64,000 nt of DNA from Chiridota heheva (GCA_020152595.1 JAIGNY010001718.1:595852-659851); one strand, 5' to 3'; counted from the stretch's first letter, positions 1 to 10,699 are shown. Translations and numbers: made by a program. Notes: a model not told the origin generated them from the sequence alone.

Positions 1-661
1 TTTTAGGCATGTAGAGGGGTGCATCTGTTATTGTAATAGTTCGTCTGAATGATCTATTTCTCCTCTATCCGTAGAGATTTTAAAAATTCCAATACAATAT
101 TTGGGCGTTTTTATGATTTTTGATCAAAAAGGTCCAAAATGGCCTGAAAATCATAATTTCTGGCATATTTTCTCCAAAAACACAAACATTGACCAAGTAC
201 AAGTAAAAATCGTGTAGCAACCAACAATTCAAACTATCTTTATACTTTACCTGAAGAAAAAAAATAGAAAAAATATTCACATATGACATTAGTCTTTCAA
301 AAAAAAAAAAATGCCTTTTTTGTAACGATTTTACTCAAAAATTTCAACCTAACCCCCAACAAAATAACCATATTATGAAAGATCTATTCAATCTGGTTTG
401 AATGAACTTATTTGCAGCTCTATAGGATTTTGGAAAGGTACTCAAAAAAAAATTTGGAAAATGGATCGTAACTGTCACGGTCACCGTGACGCTGGGAGAG
501 TAAGGGTTAGGACCTCATCAAACAAACAAACAAACTTATGAACAGTCTTAGCAACTCTATAATTGAGAATAAAAAGAATGAAATCTCACTTACATGTAGG
601 CCTACTTAAAATTCTCCATCTTGCTTGAAGAGCAAACTAAACTGCCCTTTTCAAATAACAA
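1..661. other. No gene recognised
   Basis: AT-rich sequence with homopolymer A runs and a short (CAAA)n stretch near 522-536. No coding similarity was recognised in any frame. The only structure I see is the palindrome at 474-490, listed separately. Confidence 0.5.
474..490. repeat. Perfect 17-bp palindrome
   Basis: GTCACGGT-C-ACCGTGAC is an 8-bp perfect inverted repeat around one central base, GC-rich against AT-rich surroundings. It could be a binding site or a transposon remnant; nothing nearby decides this. Confidence 0.5.
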
Positions 662-727
662 ACTCATTATGTAATATCACTCATTATGTAATATCACTCA
701 TTATCTAATATCACTCATTATGTAAGC
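662..727. repeat. 17-bp tandem repeat, ~4 copies
   Basis: Unit ACTCATTATGTAATATC starts at 662, 679, 696 and 713; the last copy is partial. It abuts a truncated LINE 3' tail that begins just downstream. Confidence 0.85.
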
Positions 728-965
728 CACCGTATCTAATCTTCCTTTCTCTCCCTTTCTACACCTTACCTTACACACCCCTTTCTTTTCACCTTAATTT
801 TTCTTCTAAATTCACTCTATTCCCCCCTCCCCCTTTTCTCCCTCTCAATCCTCCATCTCCTCTCTGCCTTAACTATATACACCTTAAAAAAAGATAACAC
901 CCTTTTGGCACATTTGACTCTGACTGTTGCGGTGCTGTTAAATATCAACAAACCAAACGAAACCA
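727..965 (+). mobile_element. 5'-truncated LINE 3' tail (RNase H LINE family)
   Basis: A pyrimidine-rich stretch (CTTCC/TCTCC runs) is followed by a core at 907-961 containing GGCACATTTGACTCT, a GTTGC-GGTGC segment and ATCAACAAACCAAAC. The same order, pyrimidine-rich 3' UTR then this core, ends the RNase H-bearing LINE at 38.1-39.4 kb. A third short copy lies at 46.47 kb. I therefore read this as a heavily 5'-truncated insertion of that family on the + strand. Confidence 0.7.
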
Positions 966-2281
966 TTTCCAATGGAAGCTCCTAATTGATTGTAATATCA
1001 TTATTCGTCACTCAGAGACTGGTCAGGGAGTAGGTCAATTATAATATGGATGACCAAACAAAAGGTGTTTTGCAAAATTATACAAAGATTGAATGGAGTA
1101 AATGTTACAATTATAAACTACAAGTAAAAGACTTGAAGTACATCCAGAAATTCAAGAAGCCATGGTCCATTGCACAGTAATAAATTGTGTGTAAGTGATG
1201 AACAAACAGATAGGAGTGACAACCAGTGAAATTAATAGTAAAAATATTAAAATTGCAATAATCTTGATCTATACTTCTCTCATATATTATATCATAGGCC
1301 GATATGGTCAGTATTAAATCATGGAATTAACTGAAAATAACAGAGGTACACATACTTAACAATGTAGGAGTAATTGCTTAGTTCCTGTATTTGCTTCTCT
1401 TGTCATATGGGTCAATAGGATTAATGGTCAGGGGGGTAAATATGATCATGCACATGTAATATGTAAAACTAAGAATACAAGGTAATACCAAGGAGCTATC
1501 ATTTTAGATAATGACAGTTACCTGCTATTGATTTCTTGTTCACGTTTGTTTGTGTTGATTGAGTGTAATTGTAAGTTTCCATTAGAATTTACAATGAACA
1601 AATCATACAGGTAAGCTTTGCTTCCAGCAGTATACATTAGTACAGACACTGCCTAAAAACTTGCGCAAATTTCAGACTTCATATTACGCATCATTCCACA
1701 AGATTAGATTTGCTTCAAAAGACATTTCATACTCCTTTGGAGATGCTGCTGCCCTTAATAAAAACTCTTTTGTATTGGCCCAGGTGGAAATCAAACACAT
1801 GGTTCATTGAACAGCTTGTATGGAGTTGACCAGATCACACTTGTGGTTTTAGAAAATAAAGAAAAAGATAACTTTTACTTTGACCATGGAGCTATTAACT
1901 TAGACTGACTCTGCTCTTTATGGGGTTGGTTGGTAGAAGTTTTCCTGGTTTTAAGCAAAGCCAAATGAACAGACTAGTCTAGTAGCTCGGGCAAGCTTGC
2001 AAAATTCATGTTGGTTTACATAATCAACGTAACAAAAACGTAATGTTAGCTTGTGCAAGCTAGTTTTGATGTACTTTTTAATATCAAAACTGTTTCTATA
2101 TGACGATGATTGAGCTCTTCTAGTCAGCAATATTTTTGATGAGCTTGTTAAAATTGAACGAGCTAGAGATGAGCTTGTTTAAATCAACTTTTAATCATCA
2201 AATATAAGTTTGTTTCAATAAAAACATAAAATCTAAGGAATTAAACAATCTTGAAGAGTTTTGGCACTTAAATAATTGTTC
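966..2281. other. No gene recognised
   Basis: AT-rich intergenic sequence. Near 1990-2060 there are AGCTTGC and GTTAGCTTGTGCAAGCTAG words like those in the foldback elements at 51 and 54 kb, but no complete element could be delimited. Confidence 0.45.
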
Positions 2282-3151
2282 TGACGGGTGTTACATTATA
2301 TGTGACGGGTGTTACATTATATGTGACGGGTGTTACGTTGTCTGAAATTTCTATTGATCAGTTTAAATTTTTGCCCTTCAAACAGTTAGAGTAATCTATT
2401 TTTGATGTATTTTTATCTCTACTACACAAAATAAGCATTTATGTAAGTAAAACAGTATGAAAATGCAAAGGATGTCTATACATATATTCTTTAGGAATGA
2501 TATCACTAAGGTAATGAACACCATGTGTTGGAAGGTGTCACACCACATACTATGATGTTTACATACTGCACTGTGCTGCACTTTCAATGATTTTTAATAC
2601 TTGAAACAAGGTTTAAATGCCATATATGCCTATTGTGATAAATAATGTTTTTCTTAATTTACATCCCTAAATTTAAGGATGTCGTTGACCTTCTTTGTAT
2701 TGCGCAATGCATTTTTTACTTTGTACGTAATACCTGTTACATAATTTGTGCCGGGTGTACGTGTTACACATTTTGTTTTGTATCAGAGGTTTGTAAATGT
2801 AGGTAATTCCATTGACAGAATAAAATTGATGTGAAGAAATCATTATGGCTAAGGTGCATTTGAAGTATAGTTTGTATACACCATCCCTGTAGAGAGTTAT
2901 ATTATACCAACTTTTCTTTTAACATGTGATGGGTGTTACAGTGGCAGTTCTCCAAACCATATGATTGGCACATCTAGGAACATTTTAAATACTTAACACA
3001 AGTTTTAAAGGCTAGAAATATAAATTAATATACTGAACTTTGTAAATCTCCTTCAGTTTTGGATGTTATTTACTTTCCATGAATTACATACGGATTTTGT
3101 GCAATGTATGTAACACCCGTCAGTCTGTCGCACTTTGTGATGGGTGTTACA
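2282..3151. repeat. Cluster of a 13-bp motif TGACGGGTGTTAC
   Basis: TGACGGGTGTTAC occurs three times in tandem with a 21-bp period (2282, 2303, 2324). It recurs as TGATGGGTGTTAC near 2927 and 3138, and inverted near 3109-3121. The last inverted pair forms a hairpin over 3109-3150 with 12 of 13 arm positions matching. Recurrent short motifs with a terminal inverted pair are typical of subterminal transposase-binding repeats in DNA transposons. No transposase coding is visible, so this is inference. Confidence 0.5.
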
Positions 3152-3861
3152 TGTTTATTTTCATGCTGTGTAGATACCGTTACTACAATTGATCAAAATA
3201 TCAGCTATACAGCGGATTTCAGAAAGTTCAATCCTGCTTGTCAAAAACCACAACCATTTCTGAGAAATTACCCCTGTCAGAACTTTCCGCTTTACTGATT
3301 CAATGAAAGGATCTATTGTTAACCAGCTTAATCATACAAGTGCAATGTATTTGCTTGCCATATTAGCTTAAGATAGTGTAAGAGAAAGCTTTACTGAGCA
3401 ACAATAGTTGGCTGTTTATTGGCATTTAGAGTTAGAGGATTTGTCTGGAGTGGGCATGCATGACTACCTAAATTGATACAGTTAAGTTGTAGAAATATTT
3501 TCAGCACAATGCATGTATCATGTGTATTCATTGGCTACTAATACATGTAGCTCAAGTCCAGTTGTAGACCTAAACTTTTAGCTTTCTTTTGGTGATTTCT
3601 AGGATATAGATTGCACGATGGTATAGCTTAGATGAAAAGGAGAGAATCGTATGAATCAGTGCATGTACTAGATGAGGTTAAGAAGTATTTCCAAAATATA
3701 TTCGTAAGTTACCTTAAATCTGCAGTAATGTGAAGGCGTTCGCGAAGGGTTTGTTGTGATACATGTATGTAGGCCTATAGTTCTAAACTTCCATTCTGCC
3801 GGATCAGAGTGGCTATCTTCCCCTGTAATTCCTCAACCTTATAGTTGGATTGCATCTTAAA
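3152..3861. other. No gene recognised
   Basis: AT-rich sequence with TACATGTA and TGTAGGCCTA words. No coding or RNA feature seen. Confidence 0.45.
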
Positions 3862-4100
3862 GTATACTATGGGGGTCTGTAATTATTGCATCATCAGGTA
3901 TACTATGGGGGTCTATAATGATTGCATCGTCAGGTATACTATGGGGTCCATAATGATTGCATCTTCAGGTATACTATGGGGTCCATAATGATTGCATCTT
4001 CAGGTATACTATGGGGGTCTATAATGATTGCATCTTTAGGTATACTATGGGGGGTCTATAATGATTGCATCTTAAAGTATACTATGGGGGTCTATAATGT
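3862..4100. repeat. 36-bp minisatellite, 7 copies
   Basis: The unit begins GTATACTATGGGGGTC and continues TATAATGATTGCATCTTCAG. Starts are at 3862, 3898, 3934, 3969, 4004, 4040 and 4077, so spacing is 35-37 bp. Length changes come from the G4-G6 run. A partial unit (TTGGATTGCATCTTAA) precedes the first copy. The open frame across it is an artefact of the repeat. Confidence 0.9.
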
Positions 4101-6017
4101 CTTCGTCAAGTTCTCAAAAGGAATCTTCTGTATCTGTGTATGAAATTTCCTAACTTTTTGCTAATGACATTTTACAGTGTAAGTCTGTCTGTAATTACTA
4201 TGTACACATTTACACAGGCAGTTCTGTGGGGTCTACCACTTGCAACGTCACATATTTAAATAAATTTGTGGACGACATAGAAAGTGGTTATTCTGAACTT
4301 TCACACTTTTTCAATTGTTCTTTTATAGAGGTTACTAAGTATTGAGTAAGTGTCAAACATCAGTTAAGAGCAAACTTGCTTTCACATGTCACCAGTCCTT
4401 TAAGTCTACTACTGCATAAATATTTATGTTATATGCATGCACCAGGAAAAGCAAGTACATACCTTAACCACTAAAACACATTCAATTAAAAAGTTAGTAC
4501 AATATGAAAAAATTGTATTGCAGTGTACTCTACAAAGGGCAGTGTTTATTTGCATAAATACTTGGAATTTTTTTGAAAGATTTACTTTGATCACGAAAAT
4601 TCACATATTAGCGGATACTAAAAGCAGCTAATCTGCTCCATCAAATTATTTTCAATTTTCATGCTTTATGTCCCTATTTCTGTGGAATTGACCACATCTG
4701 TCTGTATTCAGTATTTTCAAGTTTGTTTCTAATTGTACCATATACACAGTATGTTATACCAAGGAAGTATTGTCGCTTCCATGGTCATACTATATATACA
4801 TGTATATCTTGTCATGTACTGTATCTCCTGTATAAATTGCATACTTTCAATTAGGCCTAAAAAAATTGTTTGCTTGCCCTTTCTTGTGGAAAATTGTAAG
4901 GGAGGGGCGGGCAGAATTTTTTTTTCGTTTTTTTTTCTTCTCTAAATTTGGACCTTTGTCAAATTACCGTCTTCATCAACAAACACATGAAGAAGTTAAT
5001 AGCAATCGCTTGACACAAGAACGCCGCTTTTTCTGGTCTTTAAAGACTGTTATCACACTAATGACCGACATCTTTTCTCTTCGATGGCCTTCAATGTAAT
5101 ATGGTAACGCAAAAATGGTTGCCATGCCATTTTGTAGGGATTTGTATAGATTTTTATGAAGCGTAGAGATTTAGATAAAATTTAAGGCCTAAGGTATGTG
5201 TAACTGTGAGTCACTTGGATAGAAAATCAATGGAAGTTGTTTATATTTTTGTATCATCAATCTCCACAGTTAGCTTTATCAATCATGTTCTCCTTTCAAT
5301 GCTTTTCTTCAGGAAAAAATGCTGCAAAGCTTTTCTGTCTTCCTTTGTTTCACAAGGTTCACATCACCACACTGGATGTCTACCTTTTCCAACGACTGAC
5401 TTTGGAGGTTATTGACCTTCCTTAATAATCTTTGAGTGAAAAAAATTCACCTTTGAGAATACAAGAGATTTCCTAAAAGTACCTACATGTACATGTCCGT
5501 GCAGATTATTAGCAGTGGGGAAGTTTTTTTTTCAAAATTCAGATACTAACATACAAGACTTATTATTGTATTTGATAATCATGTAGATTAAGTAATGGTG
5601 CAATTTGCATTCATAAGGTACTAGCCCCAAGAGAATGAATGTAGTATACTCCTCTTCCATATGAGGGGAACTGTTTTCAATTCAAGACTAGAACAGCATC
5701 TCTTGAACTAACTGTGCTTTGTGTTTCATGTCGTGCTTGTATACAGTACATGTTGCATGTATAAACTTGCAGATATCAGCAAAAGAGTTGAAACTTGAAA
5801 TTGACTTTGCAGCCCTCACTTGATCATGAAGGGAGTTGTTGTAGCTCTTGGACTTATGGACATGGAATATATGGATAGAAAAAATACCAATATATATGTC
5901 AGTGTTGTCACTGTTACATAATTAATGAAGGAGTTGAATTCAAAATGAACTCCTACACGTCTTCATTTGTTACCCCAAAGCTGTCTGCTGTATATCCGTC
6001 CTTCCATTCATCATCCT
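4101..6017. other. No gene recognised
   Basis: AT-rich sequence; short open frames lack any recognisable family. The degraded 3' portion of the RTE-like LINE begins at about 6018. Confidence 0.4.
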
Positions 6018-7607
6018 CTTAGTTGACCTTCAGTCCAAGTTTTTCTGCAGTAGATGCTAATTCATCTGTCTTGGCCTAGATATCAACATGACAATGATAC
6101 GAAGGAAGACAGATGTTGTCAGCAAAGTCCAGGTCTTCAAGCAAAGTGGTCAATGTCCATCAGATGCCTCTTGTCAGATTGCACCACATTTGTCATAATC
6201 CAGTGGATGCAAAGGGAGAACAAATGTGGAGACAAAATACATCCTTGCTTGACCACAGTCTTGATATCAAAAGCTTTTGTAAGATTTCTGGCGTATACAA
6301 GATGTGATTAAAGCATGTGTTTGATGATGCTTACAAGTTTGGTGGGGATGCCATAATGTCTCAAGTATTTACCAAAGAGAATCAAGGTGGATGCTGTCAA
6401 ATTCACGGTGGATGCTGTCAAATCACGATGGATGCTGTCAAATCACGGTGGATGCTGTCAAATCACGGTGGATGCTGTCAAATCATGGTGGATGCTGTCA
6501 AATCACGGTGGATGCTGTCAAAAGCCACCTCAAGATCTATCAAATTTGTATTTACTGGTGTATTCGATTCCTTGTTCTGTTCCAGGATTTGCCTCAGGCT
6601 TAAGGTAAAAATGTGGTCCCCATGACTTTTCCTTGCAGATTCCTGCTTGTTCTGGTCTGAGTTTTGTGTCGATGGTAGCAGTCATACAATCAAGAAGAAT
6701 TTTACTGAAGATCTTGCTGGTCAGTGAGAGCAAAGATATTCTTCTTGAATTGTTGCAGTCTGCAGGATCCCCTTTGGTAGTTTGATGACTAGGCCAATTT
6801 TCCAATCTGTGGGTATGTCTTCAGTTTCCCAGATCTGTTTGAACATTTTGGTCAATAATCTGGGTGTCTTGCTCCTCTACTTTCAGCATTTCAGCGCTTA
6901 CTCCATCAATGCCAGGGGCTTTATTATTCTTCATGGCTCTAATAGTGGCTTTGATCTCATAATGTGAGTGGGTCAGTATTCACCTATAAATTGTGTACTG
7001 CCTCTGGAATATCAGCAGGCTCAAAAGGTTCCTGTCTGTTTAAAATGTTGTGGAAATGCTCTTTCCATCTGTCCACTTTTTCTGCTTTTTTAGTGATGAT
7101 GTTGCCATGCTTTTTTTGCACTGGTTGGTCACTGTTTTTGTAGCCCCCTCTTAGTGTTTTTGTGATGTATAAGGTCTTCAAGTCTTGCTGCCTTGCAGCT
7201 TCTTCTGCCTTGTGCTAGTCATTCAATAAAAGCCTCATCTGATTGCATCATTTTCTTGACCCTTTGTCTAAATCAGTATAAATTAATAGTTTGTAAACGT
7301 TCTTTTAGTCTCTATGAATTCAGTTTCTGTTTGGTTTCTTTCCTTTCATTCCATGTGGACTGCCTAATTCACTCTTTCTTCTTCCTCTTTAAGCCAAGGA
7401 CCCATTCTCCTGTATCACAGAATGCTTAGTGAAAGCTCGTAAGACTAAGGCTTTTTTGTTGATCCTCCAAAACCTTATAACGGTTCCGTAGTTCTAGCTG
7501 AAATGTCGTATTAGTTTCAGCATCTCTTAATCTTGAGGAGTCAATCTGTCTGGCCCTCTCGTGTCTCCTCTTTGTCTTCCAATGCTTGAGAGCTATACAT
7601 GAAACAA
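6018..7607 (-). pseudogene. RTE-like reverse transcriptase and linker, degraded
   Basis: Reading 5' to 3' on the - strand, a basic linker (KHWKTKRRHERARQIDSSRL, 7570-7510 region) is followed by LYITKTL, RWKEHFHNILNRQEP (7060-7000), CNNSRRISLLSLTSKIFSKI (6755-6690), RPEQAG (6650), and motif A I-D-L-E-V-A-F-D-S-I-H (6540-6510). Then come KTVVKQGCILSPHLFSL near 6240 and LEDLDFADN near 6130. These are the fingers and palm landmarks of a non-LTR RT. The second catalytic aspartate of the F-A-D-D box is changed to asparagine, and several frameshifts separate the pieces. A 20-bp tandem array sits exactly at motif A. No function is expected. Confidence 0.85.
6386..6526 (-). repeat. 20-bp tandem array at RT motif A
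   Basis: Unit GGTGGATGCTGTCAAATCAC (+ strand) starts at 6386, 6407, 6427, 6447, 6467, 6487 and 6507; the first copy is 21 bp. On the coding strand the unit encodes the F-D-S-I-H stretch of RT motif A. It was therefore amplified from LINE coding sequence. Because 20 is not a multiple of three, the frame is destroyed. Confidence 0.9.
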
Positions 7608-8362
7608 GTATGATACAGCATTCCACAAATCGCCTGTCCGGACACCCAGGGCAACCAAAAAACTTGTCCGGGCAAGCTCAATTTTAAAAGAGCTTGCCCG
7701 CCGGGCAACCATTTATTCTAGCCAAAACAGCCCTTAAGAAAATTAGAAATACGATATACAACATGTTACAAGGTCAGTACTTTACAAGAAATTCAAAAAA
7801 TAATCCTAAAAATAGTCATAATATGACTTACGACTGGGTTAATCCAGAACGGTTTGAGTAATCTTTTATCTCAAGAATGCACTAGTACTGCAATGCTCGT
7901 ACATACATACACATATATGACTACGGGAATTTCACTCCCTTGAGCTAAATGCCTGGCCTGATCACAGTACTGTGCCGTGTAAGTAGCGCTAATGTAACTA
8001 AACCTATAACTATGACAGAAACACAGTTCGGTAGGTGATTAATTTCATTCTGTCCAAGAGAAATGTAAATAAATATACGTAATTACAATTTCAAGGAATA
8101 TTTGATGTTCAGTAGAGACAGATATAACTGGTACATCATATTAGATTAACTAGTGCATGTACTGTCCCGTGTGTGGAAATTAGGAAGGAGCAAAATGTAA
8201 ACAATTCTTTTTTAAGAAGGCTAACATTAGTATATATACCAGAAATTCTGCTCGTATTTCTAGGCAAGTGGTTTGTTATGACCAGGCAACTATAAAAATA
8301 AAGCTGTTGCTGCCCAGCGGGCAAGTAGAATTCTGATCCATTTGTCGAATGCTGGTATGGTA
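7608..8362. mobile_element. hAT-like non-autonomous DNA transposon with 8-bp target duplication
   Basis: The element occupies 7616-8354 (739 bp). Its ends are inverted: CAGCATTCCACAAATCG on the left and the complement of CAGCATTCGACAAATGG on the right. Flanking copies are GTATGATA (7608-7615) and GTATGGTA (8355-8362), a 7/8 match. An 8-bp duplication and a CAG terminus are hallmarks of the hAT superfamily. Removing the element with one flank joins the LINE endonuclease reading frame as GSDHTILVSCIALKHWK, which proves the boundaries. Subterminal GGGCAAG/CTTGCCCG words recur near both ends. No transposase is encoded. Confidence 0.85.
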
Positions 8363-8395
8363 TGATCACTCCCAACATCCGCTCCCCTCCTTGCT

Positions 8396-8982
8396 TTAAA
8401 GGATATTTCCTTGGAATTTCATTTTTATGTATCTCATAAAGAAAAATTTAAGCAACAGATTGGTGAAAAAAACATGTTGATATCTTATTCCTTAAAGAAT
8501 TTTTTGAACTTTAAAGATTTTTTTTGCCCTCATAAAAATAACTTTTATACTGAGTCTTTTGTCATCATTATGATGTCATCATTGCGCTTCCTGTACTTAC
8601 CTTTATGTATTTCTTCGAAAACTAATTGCCAATTTTTCATAATATAAATATAAGTTACAAGAACAGATTCAAAAACATTATTGTATATTCCCTTCTATAC
8701 TATTCTTAATCATTTTTGAAGAAAAATGTTCCCAATCATTCAGAAAATAAAATTTTCAACGAAATACATAAAGAATAGTACAGAAGTGATGTGATGACAT
8801 CATAATGATGACTTAAGAATCAGACAAACAATCTCTTTTACACAGACAAGAACAACCATTTAAATTCAATAACTTCTTGTAGGAATAAGATTTTAACTTC
8901 TTTTTTTTCTTGACCAATCTGTTTCTTATATTGTCCTCTATCAAGTATATTAAAATGAAATTTCATGGGAATATTTCTTTAA
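8396..8982. mobile_element. TTAA-flanked long-inverted-repeat element (MITE/foldback)
   Basis: The element is 8400-8978 (579 bp), flanked by TTAA at 8396-8399 and 8979-8982. The two arms (about 8400-8650 and 8720-8978) are diverged inverted copies of each other over roughly 250 bp. Both share an AGG-ATATT-start, a GAAATTTCATTTT block, ACAGATTGGT, CTTATTCCT, GTCATCATTATGATGTCATC and TTTATGTATTTC in the same order. Collapsing the element to one TTAA restores the LINE frame as TLQDVKARRGADVGSDH. A TTAA target duplication is characteristic of piggyBac-type transposition, but the AGGAATATTCCC-like end is not a classic piggyBac end. No coding capacity is present. Confidence 0.85.
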
Positions 8983-9228
8983 CATCTTGTAGAGTGCTTT
9001 TCCATCTGTTGTTAATGATGATGTGATCAATTTGACCTTTGGTCTGTCCATCTGGTGATTTCCATGTCAACCTGTGGATATCTTTGTGTTGGAACAAGGT
9101 ACCACTTATTACGAGGTTGTTTTCTTGGCATACAGTAGTTCACAGAGACGTTGCCCATTTTGGTTGATGGAACCACAACCATTTCTTCCCATAATTCTTT
9201 CTTTCTCACTGTTGTCTCCTCCCACTCT

Positions 9229-10388
9229 TGCATTGGAATCGTTGATTATCAGTAGCATGCCATGTGATGGTGTTTCCTGAATGTTGTCTCCTCCCACTCT
9301 TGCATTGGAATCGTTGGTTTATATCAGCAGCATGCCATGTGATGGTATTTCCTGAATGTTGTCTCCTCCCACTCTTGCATTGGAATCGTTGATTATCAGC
9401 AGCATGCCATGTGATGGTGTTTCCTGAATGTTGTCTCCTCCCACTCTTGCATTGGAATCGTTGGTTATCAGCAGCATGCCATGTGATGGTATTTCCTGAA
9501 TGTTGTCTCCTCCCACTCTTGCATTGGAATCGTTGATTATCAGCAGCATGCCATGTGATGGTGTTTCCTGAATGTTGTCTCCTCCCACTCTTGCATTGGA
9601 ATCGTTGGTTATCAGCAGCATGCCATGTGATGGTATTTCCTGAATGTTGTCTCCTCCCACTCTTGCATTGGAATCGTTGATTATCAGCAGCATGCCATGT
9701 GATGGTGTTTCCTGAATGTTGTCTCCTCCCACTCTTGCATTGGAATCGTTGGTTATCAGCAGCATGCCATGTGATGGTATTTCCTGAATGTTGTCTCCTC
9801 CCACTCTTGCATTGGAATCGTTGATTATCAGCAGCATGCCATGTGATGGTGTTTCCTGAATGTTGTCATTGGAATTGTTGATTATCAGCAGCATGCCATG
9901 TGATGGTGTTTCCTGAATGTTGTCATTGGAATTGTTGATTATCAGCAGCATGCCATGTGATGGTGTTTCCTAAATGTTGTCATTGGAATCGTTGACTATC
10001 AGCAGCATGCCATGTGATGGTGTTTCCTGAATGTTGTCATTGGAATCGTTGATTATCAGCAGCATGCCATGTGATGGTGTTTCCTAAATGTTGTCATTGG
10101 AATCGTTGATTATGCATGCCATGTGATGGTGTTTCCTAAATGTTGTCATTGGAATCGTTGATTATCAGCAGCATGCCATGTGATGGTGTTTCCTAAATGT
10201 TGTCATTGGAATCGTTGATTATCAGCAGCATGCCATGTGATGGCGTTTCCTAAATGTTGTCATTGGAATCGTTGATTATCAGCAGCATGCCATGTGATGG
10301 TGTTTCCTGAATGTTGTCTCCGCCCACTCTTGCATTGGAATCGTTGATTATCAGCAGCATGCCATGTGATGGTGTTTCCTGAATGATC
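9229..10388 (-). repeat. 72/57-bp tandem array inside the LINE endonuclease, 18 copies
   Basis: Counting CATGCCATGTGATGG, copies lie at 9256, 9331, 9403, 9475, 9547, 9619, 9691, 9763, 9835, 9892, 9949, 10006, 10063, 10115, 10172, 10229, 10286 and 10358. Most spacings are 72 bp (24 codons) below 9835 and 57 bp (19 codons) above. The 57-bp form lacks 15 bp encoding five residues around A-R-V-G-G. On the coding strand each long unit encodes Q-E-T-P-S-H-G-M-L-L-I, then N-D-S-N-A-R-V-G-G-D-N, the EN metal-site loop. The 9319-9951 part stays open for 210 codons, but this is repeat plus LINE, not a gene. Confidence 0.93.
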
Positions 10389-10600
10389 TTCTGTAGCTGG
10401 TCATAGAAGATATCCTTTGCTTCATCTTCTGCATCTTCTATTGGTGCATAGCAGGTCAGAATTGTCAGTTTGGTGTATCTGCAGTAGAATCTCGCCGTTA
10501 ATAGTCTCTCTTCTATTGGTTTCCATTTGATCAGGGATTAATTTCCTTGGTGACAAGTAGTGCCACACTTACCCAATGATGATTGTCAGATCTTCCTGAG

Positions 10601-10699
10601 TGTACAGTAGTATGGTGTGTCCAGTGTTAAGTGTGTATAGTAGTATGGTGTGTCCAGTGTTAAGTGTGTACAGTAGTATGGTGTGTTCAGTATTAGGTT
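10601..10699 (-). repeat. 33-bp tandem repeat in LINE endonuclease N-terminus, 3 copies
   Basis: TGTACAGTAGTATGGTGTGT-type units start at 10601, 10634 and 10667. On the coding strand each encodes an 11-residue step containing L-N-T-G-H-T-I-L-L-Y-T, a segment that normally occurs once in RTE endonucleases. Amplification kept the reading frame. Confidence 0.85.

Noticed and set aside
9319-9951. 210-codon repeat protein
   Set aside because: It is the in-frame part of the tandem array inside the LINE endonuclease, with no independent start or family.
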